Part shown: piece after piece, positions 17,366 to 26,774 of the stretch
Numbering within the stretch: position 1 is the stretch's first letter
How the letters are laid out: each line of letters starts with the position of its first letter
From: Hormoscilla sp. GM7CHS1pb
GTDB taxonomy: Bacteria; Cyanobacteriota; Cyanobacteriia; Cyanobacteriales; Desertifilaceae
Direction: 5' to 3'
Length of the DNA stretch: 64,000 bases
NCBI GenBank assembly: GCA_014323675.1
Contig: JACONN010000006.1
Span: 62,001-126,000 of the forward strand
Translations under genes and position numbers: made by a program
The notes under the pieces: model-generated
Database searches by the model: none
Told to the model about the DNA's origin: nothing
Seen by the model: only the letters and a program-made list of their open reading frames with translations

Positions 17366-19989
17366 ATGGCAGATACAATCAAGAAGGGTTCGTTGGTTCG
17401 CGCCGTTCGCGAAAAGTTGGAAAATAGTCTGGAAGCTAAGGCTAGCGACGCGCGCTTCTCGTCTTATATCTTTGAGTGCGATTCGTTTAGCGTAAACTGA
17501 ATTGACACAAGTCAATAATGGTGACCGCTAGCAGGGTTTCATTAGCCTTGACAACTTACAGATGATGGTGGTGAAAGCCCACCCCTCCAGGTGCAGGAGT
17601 GACAGCACCCTCCCCACGGTAGAGATGGCATCAATCCGTGAAGCGGGAAGGAAAGGCGCTCTAATCGGTAGCCTAAACCGGTTATCGCCAAGCAAGTAGT
17701 CATGATGAGCGAAAGCGAAGGTTTACAGATGTCGTTATTAAGAACCAGCGTAATAAGGCTGAGACGCTGGCCCAAAAGGGAAAGGATATAGGTCATTGGC
17801 GGACTCAAGGCCGACCAATAAGCACTGACCATAAACCCGGCATATAGAACCTATCTAAAACTACAACCAATCATCTGTAGGAACGAAGTAAACCAGGTAT
17901 GTACTCTCAATCACCGGTCGATAGATTGAGTAGCCACCACAGGCGCAAACTCTGCTCTCATCTGGCAGGTCATACTTGGGAAAGATTGAGTGGAGAAGCA
18001 CAAACGCCCATCTGTAATGGATGGGATAAGCTAACGCCCTCACGGTTTCGTCAATTGTGAAGTTGTGAGTAGTAGTTAATATGTCACGGAACACCATCAA
18101 TAGAAGAGTGTATGACTGGAAGACTATCCCCTGGCAGAAGCTAGAGCGAGTAGTTTTTAAGCTGCAAAAACGAATTTACAGAGCGGCACAGGAAGGCAAT
18201 AGACAAAAAGTTCGCAAGCTCCAAGGGTTACTGAATAGGTCATGGTCCGCAAAGATGATAGCGGTACGGCAGGTAAGTCAACAGAACCAGGGAAAGAAAA
18301 CGGCAGGTGTGGATGGAGTGAAAGCTCTAACCCCAAAGCAACGTCAGGAACTGGTAAGCCAACTCAGAGTCACCAAAAAGGTTAAGGCAAAACCCACACG
18401 AAGAGTATGGATACCAAAACCAGGAGGGGACGAAAAGAGGCCATTAGGGATACCGACAATGCACGACCGCGCATTACAAGGGTTGGTCAAACAGGCGCTA
18501 GAACCCGAATGGGAGGCGTACATGGAAGCCAACTCATACGGATTCAGATCAGGGAGAGGATGCCACGATGCAATAGAAGCGATATTCAACAGCATCAAGA
18601 CGAAACCCAAATGGGTATTAGATGCGGATATTGCGAAATGCTTCGACAGAATCAGTCACTCAGCACTCCTTGATAAACTGAATACAACATCACCAATCCG
18701 CAGACAAATACGGGCATGGTTAAAAGCCGGGGTGATAGACCAAGGAACATGGCAAACCACGGAAACCGGGACTCCACAGGGGGGAGTAATATCCCCATTA
18801 CTGGCCAATATAGCCCTTCACGGACTAGAAAAGGAAGTAATGAGCCTCGCGCAAACGAAAAAGGAAAAGGCAAAACTGACAATAGTCAGATACGCCGATG
18901 ACTTTGTGGTTATGCATGATGACCGGTCAATGATTGAACAAGCAAGAGGAGTAGTTGAGGACTGGCTAAAAGGAATAGGTCTAGAGTTAAAAGCCGAAAA
19001 AACAAGGATATCTCACACGCTGGAGGGAGAGAGCCCAGGATTCGATTTCCTAGGGTTCAATATCCGACAGTACAAAATGGGGAAACATAGAAGCGGCAAA
19101 AACTCTAACGGGACCACCCTAGGATTCAAGACCCTAATCAAACCAAGTAACAAATCCATTAGGAAACATAAAGAACAGCTATCACAGATAGTTAAAAGCC
19201 ATAAATGTACACCACAAACAGCGTTGATAGCAAAACTGAACCCGGTAATACGGGGATGGAGTAACTATTTCAGGACAGTGGTAAGTAAGGAAACTTACAA
19301 CGACATGGACAATCACCTATGGAAATTACTCTGGCAATGGGCAACACGACGGCATCACAACAAATCAGGGCAATGGATAGCTAAGAAATACTGGACCACT
19401 GAAGGTAAGAACCATTGGGTATTTGCCGGCAAGTCCAGAGAAATTGGCGAAATAACAATGGCCAAACACTCCGAAACTGAGATAGTCAGACACGTAAAGG
19501 TGAAAGGTACAGCTAGCCCTTTCGACGGTAACCTAGTCTATTGGAGCCAAAGATTACGGAAGAGCCCAGATGTAAGCACAAGAATAATAAAGCTGCTCAA
19601 GAGGCAGGATGGCAAGTGCAGGCTATGCGGACTAACGTTCAAGGATGGTGACAAATGGGAAGTGGACCATATCCTGCCAACCTCAAGGGGAGGTAAGGAC
19701 TGGTATGCAAACCTACAGTTGCTACACGATTATTGCCACGACTATAAGTCTGCCAGAGATGGTAGCAAAGGCCGTATCCATGACAAGGATGACGAAACTG
19801 AGGAGCCGGATGAGGTGAAAGTCTCACGTCCGGTTCTGAAGACGAGTCGGTCCGGTGACGGACTGGCTTAGTGTAATAACTAAAGGCGAGGTAATGGATA
19901 CGCGGGGAGACTACGCCTTGGTAAAGTTTGGGTTCGTGCCGACGTCGGATATTTGGTTGCGCATCGACCAGTTGGAAATATTTGAGTAA
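17366..19989 (+). CDS. ndhO: NDH-1 complex subunit O, split by a group II intron
   Basis: NdhO is a small peripheral subunit of the photosynthetic NDH-1 complex, which takes part in cyclic electron flow. Exon 1 (17366-17475) encodes MADTIKKGSLVRAVREKLEN through SSYIF plus two bases. Exon 2 (19878-19989) encodes ETKGEVMDTRGDYALVKFG, then WLRIDQLEIFE and a stop. Joining them gives 73 residues, the normal NdhO length, with no frame problem. Without splicing, translation would stop soon after entering the intron. The joined protein has the family's SH3-like core. Expression thus depends on intron excision. Confidence 0.93.
17476..19877 (+). mobile_element. Complete group II intron with IEP, inserted in ndhO
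   Basis: Starts with the consensus GTGCG (GTGCGATTCG at 17476) and ends in AT (TGTAAT at 19872-19877). Both ends are fixed by restoration of the NdhO frame. Domain I and following RNA domains occupy about 17476-18070, the reverse transcriptase frame sits in the domain IV position, and domain V is at 19803-19836 (GAGCCGG...CCGGTTC with a GAAA loop). A domain VI stem lies at about 19846-19870. Total 2402 bases. A related 5' fragment lies on the other strand at 57400-57827. Confidence 0.93.
18081..19871 (+). CDS. ltrA: Group II intron reverse transcriptase/maturase with HNH domain
   Basis: A 596-residue intron-encoded protein that helps its intron splice and retrotranspose. Reverse transcriptase blocks are present (GIPTMHDRALQGLVKQALEP, GTPQGGVISPLLANIALH, YADD at residues 271-274, GFDFLGFNIRQ), then the maturase X domain (LNPVIRGWSNYFR). 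The C-terminal HNH endonuclease has CRLCG...WEVDHILPTSRGG...NLQLLHDYCH. The last 24 residues are encoded by bases that also form domains V and VI of the ribozyme. All domains look intact, so it is probably active. Confidence 0.96.
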   Translation: MSRNTINRRVYDWKTIPWQKLERVVFKLQKRIYRAAQEGNRQKVRKLQGLLNRSWSAKMIAVRQVSQQNQGKKTAGVDGVKALTPKQRQELVSQLRVTKKVKAKPTRRVWIPKPGGDEKRPLGIPTMHDRALQGLVKQALEPEWEAYMEANSYGFRSGRGCHDAIEAIFNSIKTKPKWVLDADIAKCFDRISHSALLDKLNTTSPIRRQIRAWLKAGVIDQGTWQTTETGTPQGGVISPLLANIALHGLEKEVMSLAQTKKEKAKLTIVRYADDFVVMHDDRSMIEQARGVVEDWLKGIGLELKAEKTRISHTLEGESPGFDFLGFNIRQYKMGKHRSGKNSNGTTLGFKTLIKPSNKSIRKHKEQLSQIVKSHKCTPQTALIAKLNPVIRGWSNYFRTVVSKETYNDMDNHLWKLLWQWATRRHHNKSGQWIAKKYWTTEGKNHWVFAGKSREIGEITMAKHSETEIVRHVKVKGTASPFDGNLVYWSQRLRKSPDVSTRIIKLLKRQDGKCRLCGLTFKDGDKWEVDHILPTSRGGKDWYANLQLLHDYCHDYKSARDGSKGRIHDKDDETEEPDEVKVSRPVLKTSRSGDGLA

Positions 19990-20020
19990 ATTTATGGCCA
20001 AAGCCCACAGACAGCAAGTC

Positions 20021-20125
20021 TGGGGCTAGGCGCTGTCGCGCCTGGGAAGCCGTAAACGGTGTCTTACTACGAATGGCTAGGCGCTGTCGCGCCTGGGAAG
20101 CACTGAAGTGCTTACTACGAACAGT
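20021..20125. repeat. Two direct copies of a GGCTAGGCGCTGTCGCGCC repeat
   Basis: GGCTAGGCGCTGTCGCGCC followed by TGGGAAGC occurs twice, about 55 bases apart, each followed by a TTACTACGAA-type tail. The second ends with the GCACTGAAGTGC / CTTACTACGAAC unit that recurs at 56959-57084. They separate ndhO from the next operon. Confidence 0.6.
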
Positions 20126-20196
20126 TTTGAGACTTGACTCAGTCCAAAATGGATTATGGTTAGTTTATACTAAAACAATCAAACAAGAAAATTGAT

Positions 20197-20883
20197 ATGG
20201 CATCAACGACAGGTCTACAAGGCACAGAATTACAAGCCAAAACTCGCGTCCTGCTGACATTGTGGCAGATGGGAAGGGCTCAGGAGAAAGTTAAGAAAAG
20301 TGAACTGACTCGGCAAAGTAAACGGAGTAGGGAGAAGGCTGGAGATTATAAGGACATTTTTAACGATTTACAGTCAGATGAGGCGATCGCGATCGTCACG
20401 GAAAAACGAGTGGCGAAGGTATCCCTGACAGATAAAGGTCTGCAAACTCTCGGGGAAGGACTGAAAAACCCGGAGTTCTGCTTTGAGCCTACTCAAGTTG
20501 GCTCTAGGCTGGCTAATGCGGTGCTGGACTGGTATCGCCAGTCCGATGCTAATGTACCGACTGCGCCGGTGACAGAGAAAGTGGAGGCCAAAGAGGGGGC
20601 GATCGCCTCTTATGAAGACTTCAAGTCGAAAATCCTGGCCCTGTTCGAGAAGCTGGACAAAGGTTATAACTACAGCGGACTTGTCCCCATCTGGCATCTG
20701 CGTCGGGAGTTCAGAGAAGGAGTAGGTCGCGAGCAATTTAACGAGTGGATGATGGAAATGCAGGCACAGAAGTTATTCTATCTGCAAAGCGGCGAGGCCC
20801 GTGGAGCTACTGATGACCAGAAACAAGATTCAATTACCAGTGAAGTCCGGGGACTTTTGTTTTACGCTAGCCAACCATCTTGA
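20197..20883 (+). CDS. Winged-helix-type protein, first gene of a three-gene cassette
   Basis: A 228-residue soluble protein. Residues 10-90 look like a winged-helix unit (LLTLWQMGRAQEKVKKSELT..., AKVSLTDKGLQTLGEGL). After a Pro/Thr-rich linker the C-terminal part (residues 135-228: YEDFKSKILALFEKLDKGYN..., GLVPIWHLRREFREGVGREQF) looks like a second helix-rich domain ending in a beta-hairpin. I do not recognise a named family. It ends 16 bases before the ATPase gene and is on the same strand, so the three genes are very probably co-transcribed. A DNA-binding or adaptor role is inferred only from fold-like features. Confidence 0.75.
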   Translation: MASTTGLQGTELQAKTRVLLTLWQMGRAQEKVKKSELTRQSKRSREKAGDYKDIFNDLQSDEAIAIVTEKRVAKVSLTDKGLQTLGEGLKNPEFCFEPTQVGSRLANAVLDWYRQSDANVPTAPVTEKVEAKEGAIASYEDFKSKILALFEKLDKGYNYSGLVPIWHLRREFREGVGREQFNEWMMEMQAQKLFYLQSGEARGATDDQKQDSITSEVRGLLFYASQPS

Positions 20884-20899
20884 ACTACGGAGAGAAAAC

Positions 20900-22731
20900 A
20901 TGACTGAACCCTATCAGTTGTTTGCAGAGGCCCGTCAGCAAGGACCAAATCCTTTCAGACTGGAAACGGTGATCTCCGATCGAGAGGTTTGGGGTGAGGT
21001 GTTGACTGACCTTCCTAACCTGAATCGGGATATTGATGACAAGATATATCAAGCAATTTCTGAGGTGCGCCAACAGGATTCCCACAAGATTGGCATTGCC
21101 ATCGAGGGCGATCGCGGAACGGGAAAAAGCCATGCCATCCATCGGCTCTGGAAAAATATTGAAGGGGAAGGGGGGCGGTATTTGCCTACATACCCCCCAC
21201 GATAAATCCCCGTTTCATTAACTCTCATGTCCGGTTTTATCTGTGCGAGAGTTTCAAGCATCAAGACCGACATGGTGCCAGTCAATGGCAGAAACTCTCT
21301 ACTGCAGTTCTCGCTACCTTAAAAGGCACGGAATTTGAACAAGAATATCAAGAATACTTGGAACTTGTCGAAGGACCAGAAAACCTCAAAAAATACATTA
21401 AGAAAAAGATCGCCAAGGACAATTTACTCAATTGGATGATGGATCTGGTTGACTGTATTGTCGAAATCAAGCCGGAACTAGATCCTGATTTTGTCAAGGC
21501 AGTCTTATTCTTGCTGTTCAAGAACGATCGCTTCGCTACGGCAGCGTTAGCATGGATTAAAGGGGAAGATCACCCCAATATTAAAGATTTACTGGGTTTG
21601 CCCGAATATTCAACAGAAGTACAAGATGAAAGGTCTATCTGGATGATGGAGCAGATTTGCAAAGTTGCTGAAGTTGCTGCACTACCCGTGCTGATTTGCT
21701 TTGACCAGTTAGATAGTGCCGAACCAGATATTGAGACGGGAGATAGTCCCGCACAAACAGTGGCTAGGTGTATCGATCGCATTTATATGCAGTGCAGCAA
21801 TTTGATTGTCATCTGTTGCGTCATCAGCGATACCTGGAGGGAAATTAAGCAAATGGGAAGTGGGATCCCCGATCGGGTGGGTCAACGGTCGGTAATGGCC
21901 AAACCTCCCACTGACGAACAGATGATAGAGATTGTCCAAAGCAGGTTGAATTGGTTTTACCAAAAGCATAATCTCCAGGTCCAGGACTATCCTGATTTAT
22001 ATCCTTTAGAGTCAAGTAAAATAAGGAATATTGCCAGGGAAGGTGCCGGAGTTCGTTCTGTTCTGGAAGAGTGCGCCAAAATATTTGATTCAGTAGGAGT
22101 TGATAGTCAAAGCTTAGTCAGAAATGAAGGAGACAATATCCCGAAAAAATTTCGGGATATTTATCATGACATCCTCGAACGAGTTAATGATACCATGAAG
22201 GATGATTACCATCTGGCTGATGACAATCTAGCAGCAATTATCGCTCAGAACATCAGAATGCTTCCTGAAGGAGGAACGGCCTTCGTGGTCGTCGATCGAG
22301 TTGAAGAGGTTAATAGTTCATCCCACGATATCCAGTTCACTATATCTGGGTACGATCAATTTCGTCAAAAGCAAGTGAAAATTGGGGTAAAAGTTTGTGA
22401 AACTGAAAATGGGCATACCTTTAATGCAGTGATGAAGCGACTGCTGGACTACGAAAAACATCAGATAACCCGTAGTTGTTTATTGCGTTATCATGAAGTG
22501 CCGAAAAAATGGAAGAAAGGTAAACAGCTAGAGCAGGAACTGGTGGCGGAAAAAGGCGGAAAAGTGGTTCTTTGGGAACGAGAAGGAATCTTGCCTTTAG
22601 TTGCGCTCAAGAGAATCTACGATGAAGCAGAGGAACATGGATTTGCAAAAGAGGAGGTAAGCAATCTCGTCAAGGAGTTAAAATTAGAGGTTGACAATCA
22701 ACTAATTCATCAGATTCTCAGGGATGGGTAA
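20900..22731 (+). pseudogene. P-loop ATPase of the three-gene cassette (one-base frameshift)
   Basis: An AAA/ORC-like P-loop ATPase of about 610 residues. ATG at 20900 gives MTEPYQLFAEARQQGPNPFR and the Walker A motif GDRGTGKSH at residues 70-78. The frame breaks in a run of six G at 21170-21175. One more G restores EGEGGAVFAYIPPTINPRF and reads on to 22731. Walker B is LPVLICFDQLD. The C-terminus (ILPLVALKRIYDEAEEHGF, KEEVSNLVKELKLEV) resembles a small winged helix. In the sequence as given the product stops at 21205, but the downstream part is otherwise undamaged. Listed as a pseudogene only because of the shift. Confidence 0.8.
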
Positions 22732-22733
22732 AG

Positions 22734-24191
22734 ATGAGTATCAAAATCAGCAGAGGAATTCAACTGTCAGCTTTTGATGTGGAAATGCTGACCTCGGGCC
22801 GGCTAATTGCCGTGCCGTTCAAACATTACAGGAAGAATGGCGAAATATTCTGGCTTTATCCCAGTCAGCAACTGCCAGATAATCTAAGTTGGGAGCAATA
22901 CTATCAGCCGGAATATTTAATTAAGGTTGAGAGGTCATTAGCAAAATGTCAAACCTATCCCCTCCAAATTGAGGTTTGGGGACGTTGCGAAGAACATTGG
23001 CATGTTACGCCAGAGCAAAAGCATCTTTTACCTCAGATTGCTTCGTCAACGGTCTGGAATTTGAGTGCCTTGGAATATATGTTTGAACAGCATCAAGTTC
23101 TCAAGCTGTTGTTTTTGCGAGTCTATCGTTTGTCCAGTCCTTGTCTGGTTAATGTGCCACCTAAACCAGCTCCTTTCTTCTTCCCTCAGTCGGAGGATGT
23201 AATGACGATCGCAAATACTACGGATATTCCAGTGGTCTCGGAAGCCAGTTTTAACAGGCGTAAAGCTCTTTTGTTGGCGGGAGAGGTTCATCCTCATAGG
23301 GACTTGGAGCTGTTGGAACTGCAAGTTTCGGAAATTGACTGTGATAACTCGGCTGCTGGACAGCTACAGTCGGATATTAACGTATTTTTGAGAGGGACTA
23401 GGGAGACGGTAACGCGGGAACCAGATCGGGATTTAGATTGGATTCAGCAAATTGCCGCTGTGGGCAATTCTAGCGATGGCAATGAGTTTGAAAAGCTAGT
23501 CCGCAAAGGTTTGATTCTGCTGGGCTTTTCTAATGATAACACAAATCCCCAAATCAGTCTGGACCCAGAGGCAACGGGGGGCGCTGGGGGTTTAGACTTT
23601 TATTGTGCATCTCCTTATCCTGTGGTGGGAGAATGTAAAGCAACTAAAACCACAAAGGTGCCGGATGGAACGGCTGCACAGTTAATTAAGCTGGGCTATA
23701 AGCACCTTCAGGAAAGCTATGATGATTGTGTTAAGTTAATTATCGCCGCTGGGGAACTAACGCCAGATGCTCGCCAAACTGCTGAGGGGAACAAAATAAG
23801 CGTGATTAGTCCGGAAATTCTGCAACGTATGGTAGAAATGCAAGCCAAGTATCCAGGTTGTATTGATTTGATAAAGCTTAAGGAATGCTTCCAAAGTGCT
23901 TATGGTTTGGCTGACGAACAGGTGGCACAATATCTGCAACAGGTGCGCGGCGAAATAGAGTTGCGATCGCGCCTCGTGGAGTTAGTGAAAAACTACCTGG
24001 AAAACTCAAAGTCTGATAGTGCGGGTGTAGAAACTTTACATGGTGCTTATTTTAGTTCTAACCCGCCTCAGTCATTAACCCCAGAACAACTGCAGGAAAT
24101 TTTGATTGAGCTTTCGTCGCCGCTAACAGGTTATTTGGGTAGGAAGGGCGATCGCTTTTATTTCCTGCGCCCTTTGCTGATGGATGCTTGA
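22734..24191 (+). CDS. DUF1802-like plus PD-(D/E)XK nuclease protein
   Basis: A 485-residue protein whose ATG lies two bases after the ATPase stop, so the two are likely translationally coupled. Residues 1-140 (LSAFDVEMLTSGRLIAVPFK, IFWLYPSQQ, IEVWGRCEE, LLFLRVYRL) resemble the cyanobacterial DUF1802 family. The central domain has a restriction-nuclease signature: NEFEKLVRKGLILLGF, GGAGGLDFYC with D288, and GECK with E300 and K302. This is the PD-(D/E)XK arrangement, so DNA cleavage is likely. The C-terminal 100 residues look like a helix-rich domain. I know of no named system with this gene set. Confidence 0.82.
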   Translation: MSIKISRGIQLSAFDVEMLTSGRLIAVPFKHYRKNGEIFWLYPSQQLPDNLSWEQYYQPEYLIKVERSLAKCQTYPLQIEVWGRCEEHWHVTPEQKHLLPQIASSTVWNLSALEYMFEQHQVLKLLFLRVYRLSSPCLVNVPPKPAPFFFPQSEDVMTIANTTDIPVVSEASFNRRKALLLAGEVHPHRDLELLELQVSEIDCDNSAAGQLQSDINVFLRGTRETVTREPDRDLDWIQQIAAVGNSSDGNEFEKLVRKGLILLGFSNDNTNPQISLDPEATGGAGGLDFYCASPYPVVGECKATKTTKVPDGTAAQLIKLGYKHLQESYDDCVKLIIAAGELTPDARQTAEGNKISVISPEILQRMVEMQAKYPGCIDLIKLKECFQSAYGLADEQVAQYLQQVRGEIELRSRLVELVKNYLENSKSDSAGVETLHGAYFSSNPPQSLTPEQLQEILIELSSPLTGYLGRKGDRFYFLRPLLMDA

Positions 24192-24526
24192 GGGCGACGA
24201 TCTAATGGCGCGACCCCGAAACCCGGTTTCTTAATTCAACATCGAGATGCTAACAGAAATTATCAAATATCTTGACCTGACCATTATTGTAGATACTGTG
24301 TCGAACTGTCAAGGGGTTGCCGATAAAAAAATCGGGTCAAAGGGCTGATTTTAATATTCCAAAAGCCATATGTAACAACTTACGCATCACCGCTCCAAAG
24401 AAGAGCATCTTTACCTTGCCACGACGAGCGCAACCCACTCACTGAACGCTTTGAGCAAGGGATTATGTCGCATGGCCGCTCCGGGCAGGCCAATACTCCC
24501 GCATTACGTAACCATTACCCAACCAT

Positions 24527-24760
24527 CTACCCAGCATTATGGGACGATCGAGGTGGTATTAATCCCAGTAGTAAACTGTGATGCGAACGGTAAAGCCCAG
24601 TGGTATCGGAACTATAAAGAAAATATCGAATGTCATTTTTGGTTCTATCGCGCATCTGCTCTATAGTATACCACATAAGGCGATGCCAGAAAAGAACAAA
24701 ACACGGGTCGCGCCCGATCGGGACACCAGACTGCGAGATCGGTGCGTGGGGTGTAAGTAG
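24527..24760. repeat. Direct repeat, copy 1 (partner 26967-27230)
   Basis: From CTACCCAGCATTATGGGA to GTGTAAGTAG this segment closely matches 26967-27230 in the same orientation, with the second copy carrying about 30 extra bases near its end. The start overlaps coding sequence of a truncated toxin-like gene in the second copy, so copying or recombination has involved that gene. Confidence 0.8.
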
Positions 24761-25112
24761 TCCGTAGTTTGAAAAAGAGAGAGCAAAATTCCCACAGCGC
24801 AAGGGTTAAGCGCGTTTTTGAAACTTGGGCAATGCTTTTTTCGATCGCCGCAATGCTAGCTGCTGCGCTAGCGCCCCTACAAGACGATCGCGCGATCGCA
24901 CCCTTTCTCCAGAATATGTAGTAGGGGCACAGCGTCAGCGTGTCAGTTGATTTTCGGATCCGATCGCGGATCTATCTATTGCCGTGCCCCGGATGGGTAT
25001 TGCGATCGGATCGCGTCGGGGCACGGCGGAGCGTTAATTTTCGGGTGCGATCGCATAGTTATCTGATGCCGTACACCTACCCTCGGACGTGGTTTTGTTA
25101 ATATAACGGAAG

Positions 25113-25222
25113 GCGATCGCACCCTTTTTCCAGCAGAAAAGCCATCTGGAACACCAGTCGCGTCTACAAAAAGAAAACCCGCGCTAGCGGGTTTCCCTAT
25201 TCAAAGATGAAATTGTTAACAG
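25113..25222. repeat. 110-bp interspersed repeat with terminator-like hairpin, copy 1
   Basis: Starts with GCGATCGCACCCTTTTTCC and ends at TTGTTAACAG. Inside, AAACCCGC (25175-25182) pairs with GCGGGTTT (25187-25194). Read on the minus strand the hairpin is followed by TTTTCTTTTT, so it could act as an intrinsic terminator. Two further copies of exactly the same length lie at 26313 and 27522. Confidence 0.8.
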
Positions 25223-25471
25223 TCGGACTGTGGGTTCCTTGAGAGTGCGGGACTTGTTTCCATAGGGCGATCGCACTCTTTTCCCAGCAGAAAAGCCATC
25301 TCTATCACCAGTCGTAGAGCCAGAATAAGCATCTCATATCCCAGGGTTTCTGGATCTTATTCCATCTCGGCTCTCATGATTAATAATTGCCGATCGCTTG
25401 CCTAAAAAGTGGGTTGTGTGCTAAGATGGACATGTAGTCAAAATAGCCGTGCTAATAGAGGATATCGGATA

Positions 25472-25769
25472 ATGGAAATTGAGGAACTGCTGAAAGAAAA
25501 GCGAGAAAAAATCCTGGAAATAGCGGCCAAACATGGCGCTATAAATGTGCGGGTTTTTGGTTCGGTAGCTAGAAGCTGGGGGAGAAGCTGATGCGGATAG
25601 TGATGTAGATTTTTTGATAGATTTAGGAGAAAATCTCAGTCCTTGGTTTCCAGTACGATTAATTCGCGATCTGGAAAGCTTGCTGGGGAGAAAGGTGGAT
25701 GTGGTGACGGAAAATGGTTTGAAAACTCGCATCCGCGATCTGGTGTTGCAAGAGGCGGTGTTACTGTGA
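25472..25769 (+). pseudogene. MNT-type nucleotidyltransferase domain protein, frameshifted
   Basis: The start MEIEELLKEKREKILEIAAK leads to VRVFGSVAR, the GSxAR motif of minimal nucleotidyltransferases such as MntA antitoxins. There the frame is broken by a short tandem duplication (AGAAGCTG twice, about 25570-25590). Removing seven bases restores GEADADSDVDFLIDLGE with the DxD metal site, then LLGRKVDVVTENGLK and a stop at 25767. A typical HEPN toxin partner is not adjacent. The next gene is a different toxin-like family. Confidence 0.75.
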
Positions 25770-25790
25770 TAGAATATAGTAACGAATGAC

Positions 25791-26102
25791 ATGAAAATCT
25801 TAACAGATTATCTGGGTCGCCAGGTAAGATTAACAGAGGAGCGATTGACACACATTCTACAACGTCCTCAAATGTCCGGTATGGAACCAGCAATTGAGGC
25901 GACATTGCAAAATCCAGAACAGGTAAGAAAATCGAGAACTGACGAAGCTGTTCTTTTGAGCTATCGATATTATACTGGAACAGAAGTAGGCGATAAATGG
26001 CTGTGTGTGGTAGTCAAGTACAGTGAAGAGGATGCTTTTATCCTCACGTCCTATTTAACCGATCAAATCAAAAAAGGAGAACAAGTATGGCCTCAAATGT
26101 AA
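25791..26102 (+). CDS. Small toxin-like protein paired with DUF2283
   Basis: A 103-residue protein: TDYLGRQVRLTEERLTHIL..., DEAVLLSYRYYTGTEVGDKW, LCVVVKYSEEDAFILTSYLT. The His in an RLTHIL context, the YRYY block and the C-terminal DAFILTSY strand resemble small nuclease-like toxins of the RelE/BECR type. The family identity is not certain. Its last 16 bases overlap the start of a DUF2283 gene, the arrangement expected of a toxin-antitoxin pair. A truncated homologue with its own DUF2283 partner lies at 26562-27000. Confidence 0.7.
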   Translation: MKILTDYLGRQVRLTEERLTHILQRPQMSGMEPAIEATLQNPEQVRKSRTDEAVLLSYRYYTGTEVGDKWLCVVVKYSEEDAFILTSYLTDQIKKGEQVWPQM

Positions 26103-26308
26103 AAGTTTGGTATGACAAAGAAGGAGACTATCTGGAAGTTATTTTTTCAGATAAGCCGGGTTATATGCGGGAAACAAACAACGATGCCGTCATGGAAATG
26201 GTGGATCGAGAAGGTAATATTTTAGGATTTTCTATCTTGGCTGTGAGTCGTCTGTCACAGTCAAAGCCATTAGTGGCTGAATTAGTCGGTAAGGGAGAAC
26301 TAAAATAA
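26087..26308 (+). CDS. DUF2283-family protein, probable antitoxin
   Basis: A 73-residue DUF2283 protein with the typical VxVxYDxExDxLEVxF start (VKVWYDKEGDYLEVIFSDKP), ETNNDAVMEMVDREGNILGF and a short beta-rich end. DUF2283 proteins commonly accompany small toxin-like genes in cyanobacteria. Overlap with the upstream gene supports translational coupling. The antitoxin role is inferred from context only. Confidence 0.8.
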   Translation: MASNVKVWYDKEGDYLEVIFSDKPGYMRETNNDAVMEMVDREGNILGFSILAVSRLSQSKPLVAELVGKGELK

Positions 26309-26312
26309 AAGG

Positions 26313-26422
26313 CCGATCGCACCCTTTTTCCAGCAGAAAAGCCATCTGGACCACCAGTCGCGTCTACAAAAAGAAAACCCGCCCTGGCGGGTTTTCCTAT
26401 TCAAAGATGAAATTGTTAACAG
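26313..26422. repeat. 110-bp interspersed repeat, copy 2
   Basis: Same length and ends as the copy at 25113. The hairpin here is AAAACCCGCC...GGCGGGTTTT with a changed loop, so the stem is kept while its bases vary. It lies a few bases after the DUF2283 stop. Confidence 0.8.
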
Positions 26423-26561
26423 AATGAAAGGCGATCGCGCTTGCGGTGGGGGATGAATTAAGAAACCCGGTTTTTTTCCATACCGGGTTTCTTAACTGCT
26501 GGTGAAACCTCCCCGCAGTCTGTTGCGCATTGGTGGGCGGTGCCCACCCTACTTTTACCAT

Positions 26562-26774
26562 TCAAATCTCGACTGTTGACAAAGCGCACTGCAAGGGTTC
26601 AGAATCATCCACTTGGAAATAAAGCTTTTCAAAACCAATGACTTGCCCATTGCGGTCTTTCATCTGAATAACACCATTCCCCGTTTCTTCGCAAACATAT
26701 TCATTTTGTGGATTTCCCCACCAAACCGTCAGGGTATTGCCAATCCGATCGTGAATAATTTTTACTTGACCCAT
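26562..26774 (-). CDS. DUF2283-family protein, second copy
   Basis: A 70-residue DUF2283 protein, MGQVKIIHDRIGNTLTVWWG with NGVIQMKDRNGQVIGFEKLY. It overlaps the 3' end of the toxin-like relic upstream on the minus strand, mirroring the pair at 25791-26308. Its last 65 bases are duplicated in inverted orientation at 41863-41935. Confidence 0.8.
   Translation of the reverse strand: MGQVKIIHDRIGNTLTVWWGNPQNEYVCEETGNGVIQMKDRNGQVIGFEKLYFQVDDSEPLQCALSTVEI

Larger units (their letters stand above)
24192..25471. other. Repeat-rich spacer
   Basis: About 1.3 kb with no intact gene. It contains one member of a 230-base direct repeat (24527-24760), one 110-base repeat (25113-25222), and short palindromes such as AAACCCGGTTTC near 24222. 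GTAGTAGGGGCACAG followed by GTCAGTTGA (24920-24952) recurs near 27670. Short open frames here fall in repeats and are not credible genes. Confidence 0.6.

Noticed and set aside
20801..20900. Start of the cassette ATPase at an upstream in-frame Met near 20801
   Set aside because: It would overlap the first cassette gene by 80 bases and add a non-family segment. The ATG at 20900 follows an AGAGAAAAC leader and gives a compact operon.
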